A program made the translations under genes and the position numbers. A DNA stretch of 64,000 nt, taken from assembly GCA_016710095.1 (NCBI GenBank), contig JADJLL010000003.1, positions 124,001 to 188,000 of the forward strand, written 5' to 3'. This document shows positions 1 through 9,042 of the stretch, piece after piece (within the stretch, counting starts at the first letter, position 1; every line of letters starts with the position of its first letter). Origin of the DNA: Candidatus Eiseniibacteriota bacterium. Lineage in GTDB: Bacteria; Eisenbacteria; RBG-16-71-46. The notes beneath the pieces were generated by a model that ran no database searches, was not told where the DNA came from, and saw only the letters and a list, made by a program, of their open reading frames with translations.

Positions 1-2
1 GG

Positions 3-2090
3 GCGGACGTCGCGCTCGTCGCGCCCGCGAGTTTCGAAGTGCGCGTGCTCTCCGGAACGGCGGGCGGCTTCGGCGCGCCGCGCGCGTTCGCGGGCGGAGC
101 GGGCGCGCTGCTCGCGGGCGACTTCGCGCGCGACGGCGCCACCGACCTGCTGGTCGCGCGCCCCGACAGCGCCGACGTGATCTGTCTCGTCGCGATGTGC
201 CCGCCGCTCGCGGCGGCCGAAGTGCGGCTCGCGGAGCGTCACGCGGGCGAACGCTGGAGCACGGGCTTCGCGCGCACGGTGCGCTGGTCGCGCTCGGCGG
301 CGGTCGCGCTCGCGCGTGTCGAGCTGTCGCGCGACGGCGGCGCGCACTGGACCGGAATCTCCGGCCCCGTGCTCGACAGCACCTACACGTGGATCGTCAC
401 CGGCCCCGCGACGGCGAACGCGCGACTGCGCGTGTGCGACGCGGCGTCGAGCACGCGCGTGGACGTGAGCGCCGAGTTCGCGATTCGAGAGCCGTTCGAC
501 TCCGAAGTGCGCGACGCCTCGCCGATGCTCGCGAACGCCACGAAGCTCGCGCTCGGCGCGCGCGGCGTGGCGATCGCGGCGCAGGGCCGCGCGCTCGTCG
601 GGACGCTGCGGGCGGACGGCGGTGCGGAGGCGTTCGCCGACGCGGGCGACGACAACGTGCGCGACGCGCGGCTCGCCGACGTGGACGGCGACGGACGCGA
701 CGACCTCGTGACGATGCTGCTGAACTACGTCTCCGTGCGGCTCGCACAACTGGACGGCGGCTTCGGCGATGCACGCCTGCTGGGCACCGCGGGCGCGAAC
801 GCCGCGCTGGTCGTGGCGGATCGCGACGGCGACGGACTGGCCGACGTCGCGGTCGCGTGCGGCGTCGCGCCCGCGCAGCGCGTGCTGGCGTGGCGCTCGC
901 TCGGCGCGGGCGCGGACGGACGCGCCGCGTTCGGCGCCGCATCACAGGTGGCGCTCCCTTCGCCCGCCACCGCGTGTGTACTCGCCGACGTGAACACCGA
1001 CGGGATCGCCGACCTGCTCGTCGCGCACGCGACGGGACTCGCGACGCTGCTCGGCAACGGCACGGCCGGCCGCGGCGACGGGACCTTCCGCCTCGCGACG
1101 ACGCGCGCGTTCGGGGCGGGCTCCGCCTGTGCGCTCACGTGCGCCGACCTGAACGGTGACGGCCGGCTCGACGTGGTCGCGGCCGACAGCACGAACGGCG
1201 CGGTGCTCCTGGGACTCGGCGACGGGCTCGGCGCGTTCGCGACGCCTTCGGGAATCGCCGGCGTGAGCGGCGCGCGTGCGCTCGCGTGGGGCGACTTCGA
1301 CGACGACGGCACGCCGGACCTGTGCGTGACGGGACGCGACGGCGTGAAGCTGGTGCGCGGCGACGGCGTCGCGTTCGCGCCCGCAGGTGTCGCGAACCCC
1401 GGCACGCGCGCGATCGCGGTGCGCGACGGTGACGGCGACGGCCGCGCGGAGGTCTGGGCGCTCGATCCCTCCGGCGCGGTCGTGCGCACGCGCTCTTCGC
1501 TGGCCGCGCCCGCGACGGTTCCCGCGCTCGAGTCGCCCGCGCCGCTGCATCCCGCGCTCGGCGCCGCGCTCACGCTGCACTGGAGCGGACTGTTCGCCGC
1601 GGACGTCGAGCTGTCCTACGACGGCGGCACGCGCTGGACGACGCTCGCGCGCGCCGTGCAGGGCGGCACGTGGCGCTGGAACGTGAACGGACCGGTCACC
1701 GGGCTCGCGCTGCTGCGCGTGCGCGACGCGTTCGCGCCCGCGCGCGGCGACACGACGGCGCCGTTCGTGATCGCGCCGGTTTCGCTGGACGCCACCACCG
1801 GCGGCGACGCGATGGCGTTCGCGATGGCGGCGCCGTGGCCGAATCCTTCGCGCGGCGCGATGACGTTCGCGTTCACCCTTCCGTCGACGGGCGCCGTGAG
1901 CCTCGAGATCCTCGACGTGAGCGGGCGGCGCGTGCGCACGCTGCGGCACGGTGCGCTCGCCGCGGGCCGTCACGCGTTCGCGTTCGACGGACGGAGCGAA
2001 TCCGGCAGCCCCTTGCCGCCGGGTTCGTACTTCGCGCGCGTGCGCACGAGCGGCGGAGCGCTCACGCGCGCATTCGTGCTGGCGCGCTGA
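3..2090 (+). CDS. FG-GAP/VCBS repeat surface protein with C-terminal sorting-type domain (5' incomplete)
   Basis: The reading frame is open to the left edge, so the true start lies upstream. About 695 residues are visible. Aspartate-rich calcium-binding motifs of the FG-GAP/VCBS type recur roughly every 50-150 residues (DVDGDGRDD, DRDGDGLAD, DVNTDGIAD, DLNGDGRLD, DFDDDGTPD, DGDGDGRAE), the pattern of an extracellular beta-propeller. Two Ig-like stretches (around residues 60-150 and 500-590, each with an LSRDGG or LSYDGG motif) interrupt and follow the repeats. The last 90 residues begin WPNPSRGAMTFAF and contain EILDVSGRRVRTL and PPGSYFARV, the FlgD-like/T9SS type A tail also seen at 22237-24841 and 53705-55288. 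Secretion to the cell surface is inferred from this tail. The ligand is unknown. Confidence 0.85.
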   Translation, partial: ADVALVAPASFEVRVLSGTAGGFGAPRAFAGGAGALLAGDFARDGATDLLVARPDSADVICLVAMCPPLAAAEVRLAERHAGERWSTGFARTVRWSRSAAVALARVELSRDGGAHWTGISGPVLDSTYTWIVTGPATANARLRVCDAASSTRVDVSAEFAIREPFDSEVRDASPMLANATKLALGARGVAIAAQGRALVGTLRADGGAEAFADAGDDNVRDARLADVDGDGRDDLVTMLLNYVSVRLAQLDGGFGDARLLGTAGANAALVVADRDGDGLADVAVACGVAPAQRVLAWRSLGAGADGRAAFGAASQVALPSPATACVLADVNTDGIADLLVAHATGLATLLGNGTAGRGDGTFRLATTRAFGAGSACALTCADLNGDGRLDVVAADSTNGAVLLGLGDGLGAFATPSGIAGVSGARALAWGDFDDDGTPDLCVTGRDGVKLVRGDGVAFAPAGVANPGTRAIAVRDGDGDGRAEVWALDPSGAVVRTRSSLAAPATVPALESPAPLHPALGAALTLHWSGLFAADVELSYDGGTRWTTLARAVQGGTWRWNVNGPVTGLALLRVRDAFAPARGDTTAPFVIAPVSLDATTGGDAMAFAMAAPWPNPSRGAMTFAFTLPSTGAVSLEILDVSGRRVRTLRHGALAAGRHAFAFDGRSESGSPLPPGSYFARVRTSGGALTRAFVLAR

Positions 2091-2117
2091 TTCGCCGGGC
2101 CGGGGCGATACGAGTCC

Positions 2118-2147
2118 TTCGCGGTGCATCGGCGGGCCGCCTATAGT
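2118..2147 (+). promoter_or_regulatory. Putative sigma-70-type promoter of the DUF1028 gene
   Basis: TTCGCG, an 18-base spacer and TATAGT lie about 40 bases before the start at 2189. The -10 is good and the -35 is weak. The same style (TTC-rich -35, TAnnnT -10 followed by a GC-rich start region) recurs at other starts in the window. Confidence 0.35.
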
Positions 2148-2188
2148 CCGCGGGTCCGCCGCACACCACACGCACCCGGAGGCGAAAC

Positions 2189-3229
2189 ATGCGCCGTCTC
2201 TTCGCACTCGCCGCGCTCGTCTGCGCGCTCGCCGTTCCCGCCGCTCCCGCGCACGCCGTCGTGACCGACCGCGGCACGGCCGAGCCGCTCGCGCACACCT
2301 ACTCGATCGTCGCGCGCGATCCCGTGACCGGCGAGTTCGGCGTCGCGGTGCAGTCGCACTACTTCTCGGTCGGCCCCACCGTGCCGTGGGCGGAGTCCGG
2401 TGTCGGAGCCGTCGCGACGCAGTCGCTCGTGCTCGTGGACTACGGCCCGATGGGGCTCGAGCTCATGCGCAAGGGCTTCACCGCACAGCAGGCGCTCGAC
2501 TCGCTGCTGCGCGGCGACGCCGGCCGCGACGGCCGCCAGGTCGCGATGGTGGACGCGAAGGGCAACGTGGCGGCGTGGACGGGACCCAAGTGCATTTCCG
2601 ACGCGGGCGACGCGCAGGGCGAAGGCTTCAGCGTGCAGGCGAACCTCATGGCGAGCCCGACGGTGTGGCCCGCGATGAAGAAGGCGTACGAGAGCGCGCA
2701 GGGCGACCTCGCCGCGCGCATGCTCGCGGCGCTCGACGCGGCCGAAGCGCAGGGAGGCGACATTCGTGGTCGCCAGTCGTGCGCGATCCTCGTGGTGAAG
2801 GGCGCGGCGAGCGGCAAGCCGTGGAACGACGTCGTCGTGAACCTGCGCGTCGAGGACCATCCCGCGCCGCTCGTGGAAATGCGCCGGTTGCTGCAGCTGC
2901 AGCGCGCGTATCGCGTCGAGGACCAGGGCGACACGTACACGAGCGAGGGCAAGAGCGCCGAAGCCGCCGCCGCGTACGCCGAGGCGATGAAGCTCGCGCC
3001 CGACGTGATCGAACTGCAGTTCTGGTCCGCGGTCACGATGTACGCGAACAAGCAGGAAGCGCAGGCGCGCGAGGTGTTCCGCCGCGTGTTCGCGCGCGAG
3101 CCGCGCTGGGTGCCGCTGCCGCGCCGCCTCGCGAAGGTCGGCCTGTTCCCGAACGACGAGAAGGCGATCGCGGACGTCGAGTCGCTGGCGCCGAGGAAGA
3201 GGCCAGCGGGGGCGGCGGCGAGGAAGTAG
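2189..3229 (+). CDS. Secreted DUF1028 family protein with C-terminal TPR-like segment
   Basis: The 346-residue protein starts with a Sec signal peptide (hydrophobic core FALAALVCALAVPAA, cleavage near AHA). Residues about 30-235 match the DUF1028 family (Ntn-hydrolase-like fold): RDPVTGEFGVAVQS near the start, then GVGAVATQS and NLMA. The family's biochemical role is not established, although an Ntn-type hydrolase has been suggested from the fold. After it come about 100 residues of helical repeats (YTSEGKSAEAAAAYAEAMKLAPD is TPR-like). A GGAGG site sits 8 bases before the ATG. The gene stands alone between a weak promoter and a converging small gene. A periplasmic or extracellular location is likely. 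Confidence 0.8.
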   Translation: MRRLFALAALVCALAVPAAPAHAVVTDRGTAEPLAHTYSIVARDPVTGEFGVAVQSHYFSVGPTVPWAESGVGAVATQSLVLVDYGPMGLELMRKGFTAQQALDSLLRGDAGRDGRQVAMVDAKGNVAAWTGPKCISDAGDAQGEGFSVQANLMASPTVWPAMKKAYESAQGDLAARMLAALDAAEAQGGDIRGRQSCAILVVKGAASGKPWNDVVVNLRVEDHPAPLVEMRRLLQLQRAYRVEDQGDTYTSEGKSAEAAAAYAEAMKLAPDVIELQFWSAVTMYANKQEAQAREVFRRVFAREPRWVPLPRRLAKVGLFPNDEKAIADVESLAPRKRPAGAAARK

Positions 3230-3282
3230 GGGAACCGGGCCCGCGAGGGCCGACTCACCTCACAGGAGCGCCGCTGTCTTCC

Positions 3283-3513
3283 TCAGGAGCACTTCGGGCA
3301 GCGGCGCGTTCCTTCCGCTTCGGCTTCCTCGATCACGAAGAACTTGCCGCCGCGTCCCGGGTTCGCGAGCACCTTCATCTGGAACGTGTGGTTGGTGACG
3401 AACTCACACGGCAGCCGATGCACGCGATCCCCGAACTTGCTGTCGCGCACGATCACCAGGCTGCGGCTCTCGACCGCTTCGCGGAACTCTTCGATGGTGG
3501 CCAGCGGCCGCAT
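3283..3513 (-). CDS. Small hypothetical protein with C-terminal CPKC motif
   Basis: This 76-residue protein has no signal peptide or membrane segment. Its body is mixed alpha/beta (TIEEFREAVESRSLVIVRD, then FQMKVLANPGRGGKFFVIE) and it ends RRCPKCS, with a Cys pair that could hold half a zinc site or a metal in a dimer. I do not recognise the family with certainty. Codon use is typical of the window (GC-rich third positions) and the frame is well separated from its neighbours, which argues that it is real. The start is an ATG with a modest purine stretch upstream (GGGGAGAG). It converges on the DUF1028 gene and is followed upstream by a 180-base gap. Confidence 0.6.
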   Translation of the reverse strand: MRPLATIEEFREAVESRSLVIVRDSKFGDRVHRLPCEFVTNHTFQMKVLANPGRGGKFFVIEEAEAEGTRRCPKCS

Positions 3514-3693
3514 TGCGCTCTCCCCGGATCCTGGACGTGCCGCGGTGCGCAGCCGTCGCCGGACTTCTCGTGAGCGACCACCGTCCGGCCCCCCGGGTCA
3601 ACGCGGGTCCCGGCTGCAGCGGCGTGTCGCCCTTCACCGGCGCATCAAAGCACATCACGCGCCCGCCGAGCGATTCCGCGTCGCCACCCGGAG

Positions 3694-4794
3694 CTACACC
3701 GCCTTCTCGTGCTCCCCGAGTCCGAACCCGAACGCGAGCAACCGCTCGGACTGCGCTTCCCACGTGAACGACGCGCGCACGTGGTCGCGGGCGCGTGCGC
3801 CCATGCGGCCGGCGTGCTCGGGCGAGGAAAGCAGTTCGCGTACGGCGGCTCCGATCGCCTGCGCGTCACCGGGCGTGACGAGCCGCGCGTCGTCGCCGCC
3901 GCGAGCGATCCGGCGGTGTTCGGGAGTGTCGGCGCAGACCACCGGACGTCCGGCGGCCATCGCCTGCAGCAGCGAGAGCGGTCCGGCGCCTTCGCCGGTC
4001 ATCACGCACGCGCACGCGTTCAGGTGCGAGGCGAGTTCGTCCTCGCTCACGCGCCCGCACAACGTCAGGCGCAGCCCGTGCTCGAACGCGAGCGCGAGCG
4101 CTTCGTTGCGCGCGGGCCCGTCGCCGATCAGCACGAGGCGCGGCAGCGGGTCGAGTTCGAGACCCGCGACGGCACGCATGAGATCGAGCAGGCCGCTCTC
4201 ACGCGTGAGCGGTCCGAGATAGGCGATGCGCGATTCGGTGTCGTGCAGCCTCAGGCGCGTCGTGACCTGCGCGGTCACGTGCAAGGGCGGCGTGTCGAAC
4301 GCGGCCGGACGCACCGCGTCCTCCACCACGTGCACCGCGAGCAACGGTCCGGCGAGCGAGCGAAGCTTGTGCGCGTCCTGTTCGCTCGAAACGAGCGCGC
4401 CGACCAGCGGCGACGGCGTGCCCGCGACCACGAGCTGTCGCAGCAGGTCGCCGTCGTGCTCGCCCTGCAGGAACTCCGATGTGATGTCGAAGAGGATCGG
4501 CAGCCGTGATTCGGCGGCCGCTTCGGCGGCTTCGGTCCGGCCGGGCAGGAAGCGTTCGATCACGAGATCGGGCGTCACCTGCGCGAAGTGCCAGTCCACT
4601 TCGCGAGAGGTCACCGGCAGGCGCACTTCGCGCACGGTGAAGCCCTCGACCGAGGCCTGTGGCCCGGCCGCCATCACGTGAACCTCGTGTCCGGCGCGAA
4701 GGAATGCTTCGGCCATGCCGCGCAGCCGCGAAGGACAGCGGCGCGGGTCGGCGAACACCACCTGACGATCCGTGCAGACGAGTGCGATGCGCAT
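3694..4794 (-). CDS. Glycosyltransferase, GT4/GT-B family
   Basis: This cytoplasmic sugar transferase of GT-B fold has 366 residues. The start chosen is the ATG at 4794 (MRIALVCTD), because that opens the first Rossmann strand and has GGAG upstream. A longer frame to 4854 adds only unstructured residues. The N-terminal domain shows RCPSRLRGMAEAFLRAGHEV. The C-terminal donor-binding domain shows RLVLIGDGPARNEALALA and then GAGPLSLLQAMAAGRPVVC, the GT4 nucleotide-sugar motif with the E of EX7E replaced by G (GAGP...QAMAAG). Acceptor and sugar cannot be told from the sequence. It lies divergent from the sigma-factor gene, and no other cell-envelope sugar genes are adjacent. Confidence 0.8.
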   Translation of the reverse strand: MRIALVCTDRQVVFADPRRCPSRLRGMAEAFLRAGHEVHVMAAGPQASVEGFTVREVRLPVTSREVDWHFAQVTPDLVIERFLPGRTEAAEAAAESRLPILFDITSEFLQGEHDGDLLRQLVVAGTPSPLVGALVSSEQDAHKLRSLAGPLLAVHVVEDAVRPAAFDTPPLHVTAQVTTRLRLHDTESRIAYLGPLTRESGLLDLMRAVAGLELDPLPRLVLIGDGPARNEALALAFEHGLRLTLCGRVSEDELASHLNACACVMTGEGAGPLSLLQAMAAGRPVVCADTPEHRRIARGGDDARLVTPGDAQAIGAAVRELLSSPEHAGRMGARARDHVRASFTWEAQSERLLAFGFGLGEHEKAV

Positions 4795-4886
4795 ATCGGG
4801 TTCTCCGAGGTCGGCCGAACTTGAGCCGCGGGGGTATCCCAGAGGTGAACTCACCCGGCCGTCTGATACATGCGAGTTCGGTGTGG

Positions 4887-4915
4887 CTGTACCGACCCCG
4901 GGAACGTCCTATAAA
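4887..4915 (+). promoter_or_regulatory. Putative promoter of the ECF sigma / anti-sigma / CHAT operon
   Basis: A strong -10-like TATAAA at 4910-4915 ends 12 bases before the ATG at 4928. The -35 region (CTGTAC, 17-base spacer) is poor. GGAAC occurs at 4901 but too close to the -10 for an ECF-type promoter. Transcription from here would give a very short or absent leader. Confidence 0.35.
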
Positions 4916-4927
4916 GTCCCGCCCGCC

Positions 4928-5632
4928 ATGGTCACGCCCCCGAAGTCCCCGACCCTCGATCCCGCGGCCGACGCCCGGCTGGTCGAGCGCTGCCTCGACG
5001 GCGACGCCCGCGCCTGGGAGGCGCTGGTCCGCCGCCACGAGCGGCTGGTCTACTCGGTCGGGCGCTCGTGGCGGCTTTCCGACGAAGACATGGGGGACGT
5101 CTTCCAGGAAGTCTTCGCGGCGCTGGTGAAGAGCCTGCCGCGCCTGCGGGACGCCCGGACGCTCGTCCGCTGGCTCTCGGTGACCGCCGAACGCATCGCC
5201 CGCGCGACCGCCCTGCGCCGCCGGCGCGAGCAGTCGCTCGCGGTCGACGACGAGCGCGGGCTCGAGGAGCGCCCCTCCGACGACGCGCCGATCGGCGCGG
5301 ACCTCGAGCTGCTCGAGCGCCAGGCGCTTGTGCGGCTGGCGTTCGGCGGGCTGACCGACCGCTGCAAGCGCCTTCTCGAAGCGCTCTACTACGAAGATCC
5401 GACACCGGGTTACGCCGAGTTGTCGAAACGTCTCGGAGTGCCGATCGGCTCGCTCGGACCGACCCGCGCGCGCTGCATGGAGCGGCTCAAGACGCTTGCG
5501 ACTCCTTTACTCGACGAGCCGGGTATCAGCGAGGGCCCCGCCTCCACCTCTGAAGGCGAGTCGAAGCCGGCCGTCCCACGCGGTCGGCGCGCTCGACCCC
5601 AGAACGACCCCGATGCGGAGACTTCCCGATGA
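4928..5632 (+). CDS. ECF-type RNA polymerase sigma factor
   Basis: This 234-residue sigma-70 family protein has only regions 2 and 4. Region 2 lies at about residues 18-95 (LVERCLDGDARAWEALVRRH, DVFQEVFAALVK, and RWLSVTAERIARATALRRRR as the DNA-melting/-10 part). Region 4 lies at about 135-200 with a helix-turn-helix (YAELSKRLGVPIGSLGPTRAR). A charged tail of about 30 residues follows. The ATG at 4928 is preferred over the longer open frame from 4772 because homology begins shortly after it. The last codons overlap the next gene by ATGA. It heads an operon with a zinc-finger anti-sigma-like protein and a TPR-CHAT protease, so its activity is probably set by one or both. Its promoter targets are unknown. 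Confidence 0.9.
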   Translation: MVTPPKSPTLDPAADARLVERCLDGDARAWEALVRRHERLVYSVGRSWRLSDEDMGDVFQEVFAALVKSLPRLRDARTLVRWLSVTAERIARATALRRRREQSLAVDDERGLEERPSDDAPIGADLELLERQALVRLAFGGLTDRCKRLLEALYYEDPTPGYAELSKRLGVPIGSLGPTRARCMERLKTLATPLLDEPGISEGPASTSEGESKPAVPRGRRARPQNDPDAETSR

Positions 5633-6240
5633 CTCGCTCCGGTCCGCGTGACCGCCACCTCGACTTCGCGACGACGCTCGATTATCTCGACCAGCGTCTC
5701 GACACTTCGCGTGGCCGCGAAGTCGAAGAGCATCTCGGCCGGCCCTGCCCGGTGTGCCGCGAAAAACTGCGCACGCTCGGTGGACTGCTCGAAACCATGC
5801 GGCGCGACCGCACGGGTGAAGTTCCCGCGCACCTGCACCGGATCGCGCTCGACGTGTTCACGCCGCGCGAGCAGGTCTCGCCGGTGCGCCGCGCGCTCGA
5901 GACGCTCGCGGAACTCGTCTTCGATTCGCTCACCTCTCCGCTGCCGGCGGCCGTGCGCCGTTCGGTCGGCGAAGCCCGCCGGCTCCGCTTCAAGCTCGGC
6001 GGCCACGTGCTCGAACTCGAAATCGAGCGCGAAGGCGCGGCGACGGTGTCGCTGCGCGGCGTGCTCGCGGCGGCCGACCCGGCGCTCTGGACGATCGAAG
6101 TGCTCGTGGGCGGCGAACGCCGCACGGCGCGCCCGGACGCGAACGGTGAGTTCGCGCTCGAGGACGTCCCGGCCGGCGAGCTCGAAATGGTCGTGAACGG
6201 CCCCGCGGGCCGCTTCCGCCTCCCGGCCATCGAGGGCTGA
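5629..6240 (+). CDS. Zinc-finger anti-sigma-like protein, soluble, with C-terminal beta-sandwich
   Basis: 203 residues. The N-terminal 45 residues look like a zf-HC2/ZAS anti-sigma zinc finger: HLDFATTLDYLDQRLD, then HLGRPCPVC giving one His and two Cys, with four rather than the usual three residues between H and C. A helical middle (residues 55-115) carries many charged residues. Residues about 118-203 read as a small beta domain like a carboxypeptidase-regulatory or Ig fold (DANGEFALEDVPAGELEMVV). There is no transmembrane helix, unlike most ECF anti-sigma factors, so it should act in the cytoplasm. It overlaps the sigma gene by 4 bases and the CHAT gene starts one base after its stop. Binding to the sigma factor is inferred from this arrangement. 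Being a protease substrate is a hypothesis. Confidence 0.7.
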   Translation: MTRSGPRDRHLDFATTLDYLDQRLDTSRGREVEEHLGRPCPVCREKLRTLGGLLETMRRDRTGEVPAHLHRIALDVFTPREQVSPVRRALETLAELVFDSLTSPLPAAVRRSVGEARRLRFKLGGHVLELEIEREGAATVSLRGVLAAADPALWTIEVLVGGERRTARPDANGEFALEDVPAGELEMVVNGPAGRFRLPAIEG

Positions 6241-6241
6241 C

Positions 6242-8920
6242 GTGTCCGCGCTCGCTCTCATCGAGCGGGTCGAGTCGCTGCGCCGGTCCGAACCCGCGCA
6301 GGCGCTCGACGCGCTCGAATCCGGCTTCACGGCCGCGGTGCGCCGCGCCGACGCGACGACGCGCGGCCTCCTGTGGCGCACGCGCGCGCACGTGCTCCGC
6401 GCGCTGTCGCGCACGCGCGAAGCGGCCGCGTGCTACGCGCGCGCCGCGAAGTGGTACGCCGAGGCGGGCGACGCCCGTGAAGAAGGCCGTTGCGCGATCG
6501 GTCTCGTGGACGCGCTCATGTACCTCGGCCGCTACCCCGAGGCACGCCGCGCCGCGGAGCGCGGCCGCAAGCTGCTCGAGCGCGCGGGTGACCGCGCGGC
6601 GCTCGCGCGGCTGCTGAACAACGAAGGCAACCTCTGGCACCGGCTCGACCTGCCCGATCGCGCGCTCGCCTGCTACCGCGGCGCGGTGCGCTCGCTCGAG
6701 CGCGCGGGCGACGCGCGCAGCGCGCGCATGATCGGCACGAACGTCGGCAACTGCCTGTCGCTGCTCGGACGCTGCGAAGAGGCGCGCTCGCACTACCGCG
6801 CCGCGCGCGACGCGCACGCGGCCGCCGGCGCCGAATCCGAAGCGCTCAACGCGACCTACAACCTCGCCTACCTCGACTTCCTCGAGCACCGCGACGAAGC
6901 CGCGCTCGCCGGTCTCGCCGACGTGCGCGACGACGCGGCCGCGCGCGGCATCCCGTCGCTCGCGGCGCTCGCGCGGCTCGATCGCGCCGAGATCTTCCTG
7001 CGCATGGGCGCGCACGACGAAGCGCTCTCCGAAGCGCGCGAGGCGGTCGCCGCCTGCGCCGCGATCGGCCTGCGCTACGAGAGCGCCAAGGCGGGACTGT
7101 TCGCCTCGCTCGCGCAGTTCCGGCTCGGCCAGGCGGCCGCGGCGCTGCGCGGGGTCGAACGCGCGCTCACCGAGTTCGACGCCGAAGGCAACCAGGTGTG
7201 GACCGGCGAAGCGCTGCTCGGTCTGGCGACGCTGTGGTGGAAGGACGGCAATCCCCGCGCGGCGGCGGCGCTGCTTTCGGCGGCGCGCCGGCGGTTCGAC
7301 GAAGCGGGCGATCGCGAACGCGCGGCCTGCGCGGCCACGCTGCACACGCGCGCGCTGCTCGCGTGCGACGACGTGCGCGCGGCGAAGCGGGCGTTCGCGG
7401 CGGTCAAGCGGGCGCGGCGCGTGACGCCGCGGCTCGCGCACCTGCGGCTCGCCGCGGGCGCGGCGCTCGCGCGGCGTTCGGGCGACGTGACGGCGGCGCG
7501 GCGGCTGCTCGCGCGCGCGGCCGTGGCGGCCGAGCGTCTCGCGGCGCGCATCCTCGACGAACAGTGGCGCGCGACGTTCTGGGGCGAATGGGGCTGGCCG
7601 CATCGCGAGCTGGCGGCGCTCGAGCTTTCCGAAGGCCGCCTCGGCGCGGCGTTCGAAGCGCTCGAAGCCGGCCGCGGGCGTGCGCTCGTCGGCCTGTCGT
7701 CGCAGCGCGCGACCAAGGGCGGTCTTCCCGAGAGCGTGCGCCGCTGGGCCGCGTCCGCGCAGGCGCGCGAACGCGCGCGCCGCGCCGGCGAGTCCGTGGT
7801 GAGCGCCGAGGGCGCCGCGCAGCTGGAAGGTCACGCGCGCGTGCTGTCCACGCGCCCGCCGCGCGTCATCCGCGCGTCGGAGCTCCGTCGAGCGCTGCCC
7901 GAGCGTTCGGCGCTGCTCGATTACTTCGTGCACGACGGCGCGCTCGGCGCGCTGGCGCTTTCGCGCGACGCGATCGCCGGGCGCTCGGCTCTGGCGAGCG
8001 AGTCGCAGGTCGCGCAGCGCATGCACGCGCTGCTGTTCGCGCTCCGCGGCGCGGCCTACCTGCCCGCCACCGATCGCGTCGTGGACGACGCGCTGCGCGC
8101 TCCGCTCGCCGATCTGGCGGCGCTCGCGCTCTGGCCGCTGCTCGGCGGACGCACGCCGGACTCGCTCGCGATCGCGCCCGCCGGCGCGCTCACGCGACTC
8201 CCGTGGGCGGCGCTGCCGCTGCCCGACGGACGCACGCTGTGCGAAGCGACTTCGACCGTCGTCGTGCCCGGCCTGCGCCTCGCACTCACGCGCGCCTCGC
8301 GCGAGCCGGCGTCGCACGCGCGCCCGCTGGTCGTCGCGGTGGACGCGGGCGAACTCGACGCCGTCGCGCGTGAGACCGAAGCGGTCGCCGCGGCGTTCCC
8401 GCGCGCGCACGTGCTCGCGGGCGCCGACGCGACGGCCGAGCGCTTCCTCGCGCTCGCGACCGAAGCGCCCTGGATCCACTTCGCCGGGCACGGCGGCTGG
8501 CGCGCCGACGCCCCGCTCGAGTCGGGACTTCGTCTCGCCGACCGCTGGCTGCTCGCCGGCGAGCTGGCCGAGCACCCGATCGCCGCCCGCTGGGTGACCC
8601 TTTCCGCCTGCCACACCGCCCGCGCGCTCGTGCGCCCCGGCGAGGAGTGGTTCGGGCTGGCGCGGTCGTTCCTGCTGGCGGGTGCGGGCGCCGTCGTCGC
8701 GGCCCAGTGGGACGTGGACGACGCGGCGACCGCCGAACTGATGGCCCGGCTCTACGGCCATCTGGGCGCCGGAGTGCCGATTGCACGCGCACTTTCGCAA
8801 ACTCAGCGGCAACTGCACGCCGACGGCGTGCATCCATTGGACTGGGCCGGATTCGTGGCCCTCGGCGGACCCGCCCTCTTGAGCCCGATTGGCACCCTCG
8901 GGGCGGCACCGCGAGTTTAG
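6242..8920 (+). CDS. TPR-CHAT caspase-like cysteine protease
   Basis: 892 residues, GTG start directly after the preceding stop. Residues about 20-450 are tandem TPR helices (for example RARAHVLRALSRTREAAACY, and AGDRAALARLLNNEGNLWHR). The C-terminal 330 residues are a CHAT domain: strand and helix LALALWPLLGG...LAIAPAGALTRLPWAALP, then HFAGHGGW with catalytic His750, then LSACHTA with catalytic Cys790, and the family-typical AGAGAVVAAQWDVDD and WAGFVALGGP near the end. His and Cys are both present, so it should be an active clan CD peptidase. No signal peptide or membrane segment is seen. Co-transcription with an ECF sigma and an anti-sigma-like gene suggests proteolytic control of transcription. 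The signal that its TPR part senses is unknown. Confidence 0.9.
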   Translation: MSALALIERVESLRRSEPAQALDALESGFTAAVRRADATTRGLLWRTRAHVLRALSRTREAAACYARAAKWYAEAGDAREEGRCAIGLVDALMYLGRYPEARRAAERGRKLLERAGDRAALARLLNNEGNLWHRLDLPDRALACYRGAVRSLERAGDARSARMIGTNVGNCLSLLGRCEEARSHYRAARDAHAAAGAESEALNATYNLAYLDFLEHRDEAALAGLADVRDDAAARGIPSLAALARLDRAEIFLRMGAHDEALSEAREAVAACAAIGLRYESAKAGLFASLAQFRLGQAAAALRGVERALTEFDAEGNQVWTGEALLGLATLWWKDGNPRAAAALLSAARRRFDEAGDRERAACAATLHTRALLACDDVRAAKRAFAAVKRARRVTPRLAHLRLAAGAALARRSGDVTAARRLLARAAVAAERLAARILDEQWRATFWGEWGWPHRELAALELSEGRLGAAFEALEAGRGRALVGLSSQRATKGGLPESVRRWAASAQARERARRAGESVVSAEGAAQLEGHARVLSTRPPRVIRASELRRALPERSALLDYFVHDGALGALALSRDAIAGRSALASESQVAQRMHALLFALRGAAYLPATDRVVDDALRAPLADLAALALWPLLGGRTPDSLAIAPAGALTRLPWAALPLPDGRTLCEATSTVVVPGLRLALTRASREPASHARPLVVAVDAGELDAVARETEAVAAAFPRAHVLAGADATAERFLALATEAPWIHFAGHGGWRADAPLESGLRLADRWLLAGELAEHPIAARWVTLSACHTARALVRPGEEWFGLARSFLLAGAGAVVAAQWDVDDAATAELMARLYGHLGAGVPIARALSQTQRQLHADGVHPLDWAGFVALGGPALLSPIGTLGAAPRV

Positions 8921-8933
8921 GAGCACCTGCTTT

Positions 8934-8968
8934 TCGCCCGGCCCCCGGCGGGCGAGACGACATTTTTT
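8934..8968 (+). terminator. Possible rho-independent terminator after the CHAT gene
   Basis: TCGCCCG pairs with CGGGCGA (8934-8940 and 8949-8955, 8-base loop). Seven bases later follows a run of six T. The gap before the T run weakens it, so partial read-through into the subtilase gene is possible. Confidence 0.35.
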
Positions 8969-9042
8969 CGAGTGGAAACGGTTTTCAAGAGGTAGGAACA
9001 CGGGGGCGACAGGTAAGCTCTTCGCCCACCGGAGGACTCCAG

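Noticed and set aside
942..2207. Long minus-strand open frame opposite the FG-GAP protein
   Set aside because: Arg/His-rich with no domain or ribosome site. The plus strand has clear repeats.
4928..8920. A type III-E CRISPR (Craspase) locus
   Set aside because: No Cas7-11, Csx30 or repeat array is present. Only the TPR-CHAT and sigma parallel remains.
5990..9001. A 1003-residue open frame on the minus strand opposite the CHAT gene
   Set aside because: It is extremely rich in Arg, has no recognisable domain and mirrors the GC-rich third positions of the real plus-strand genes.
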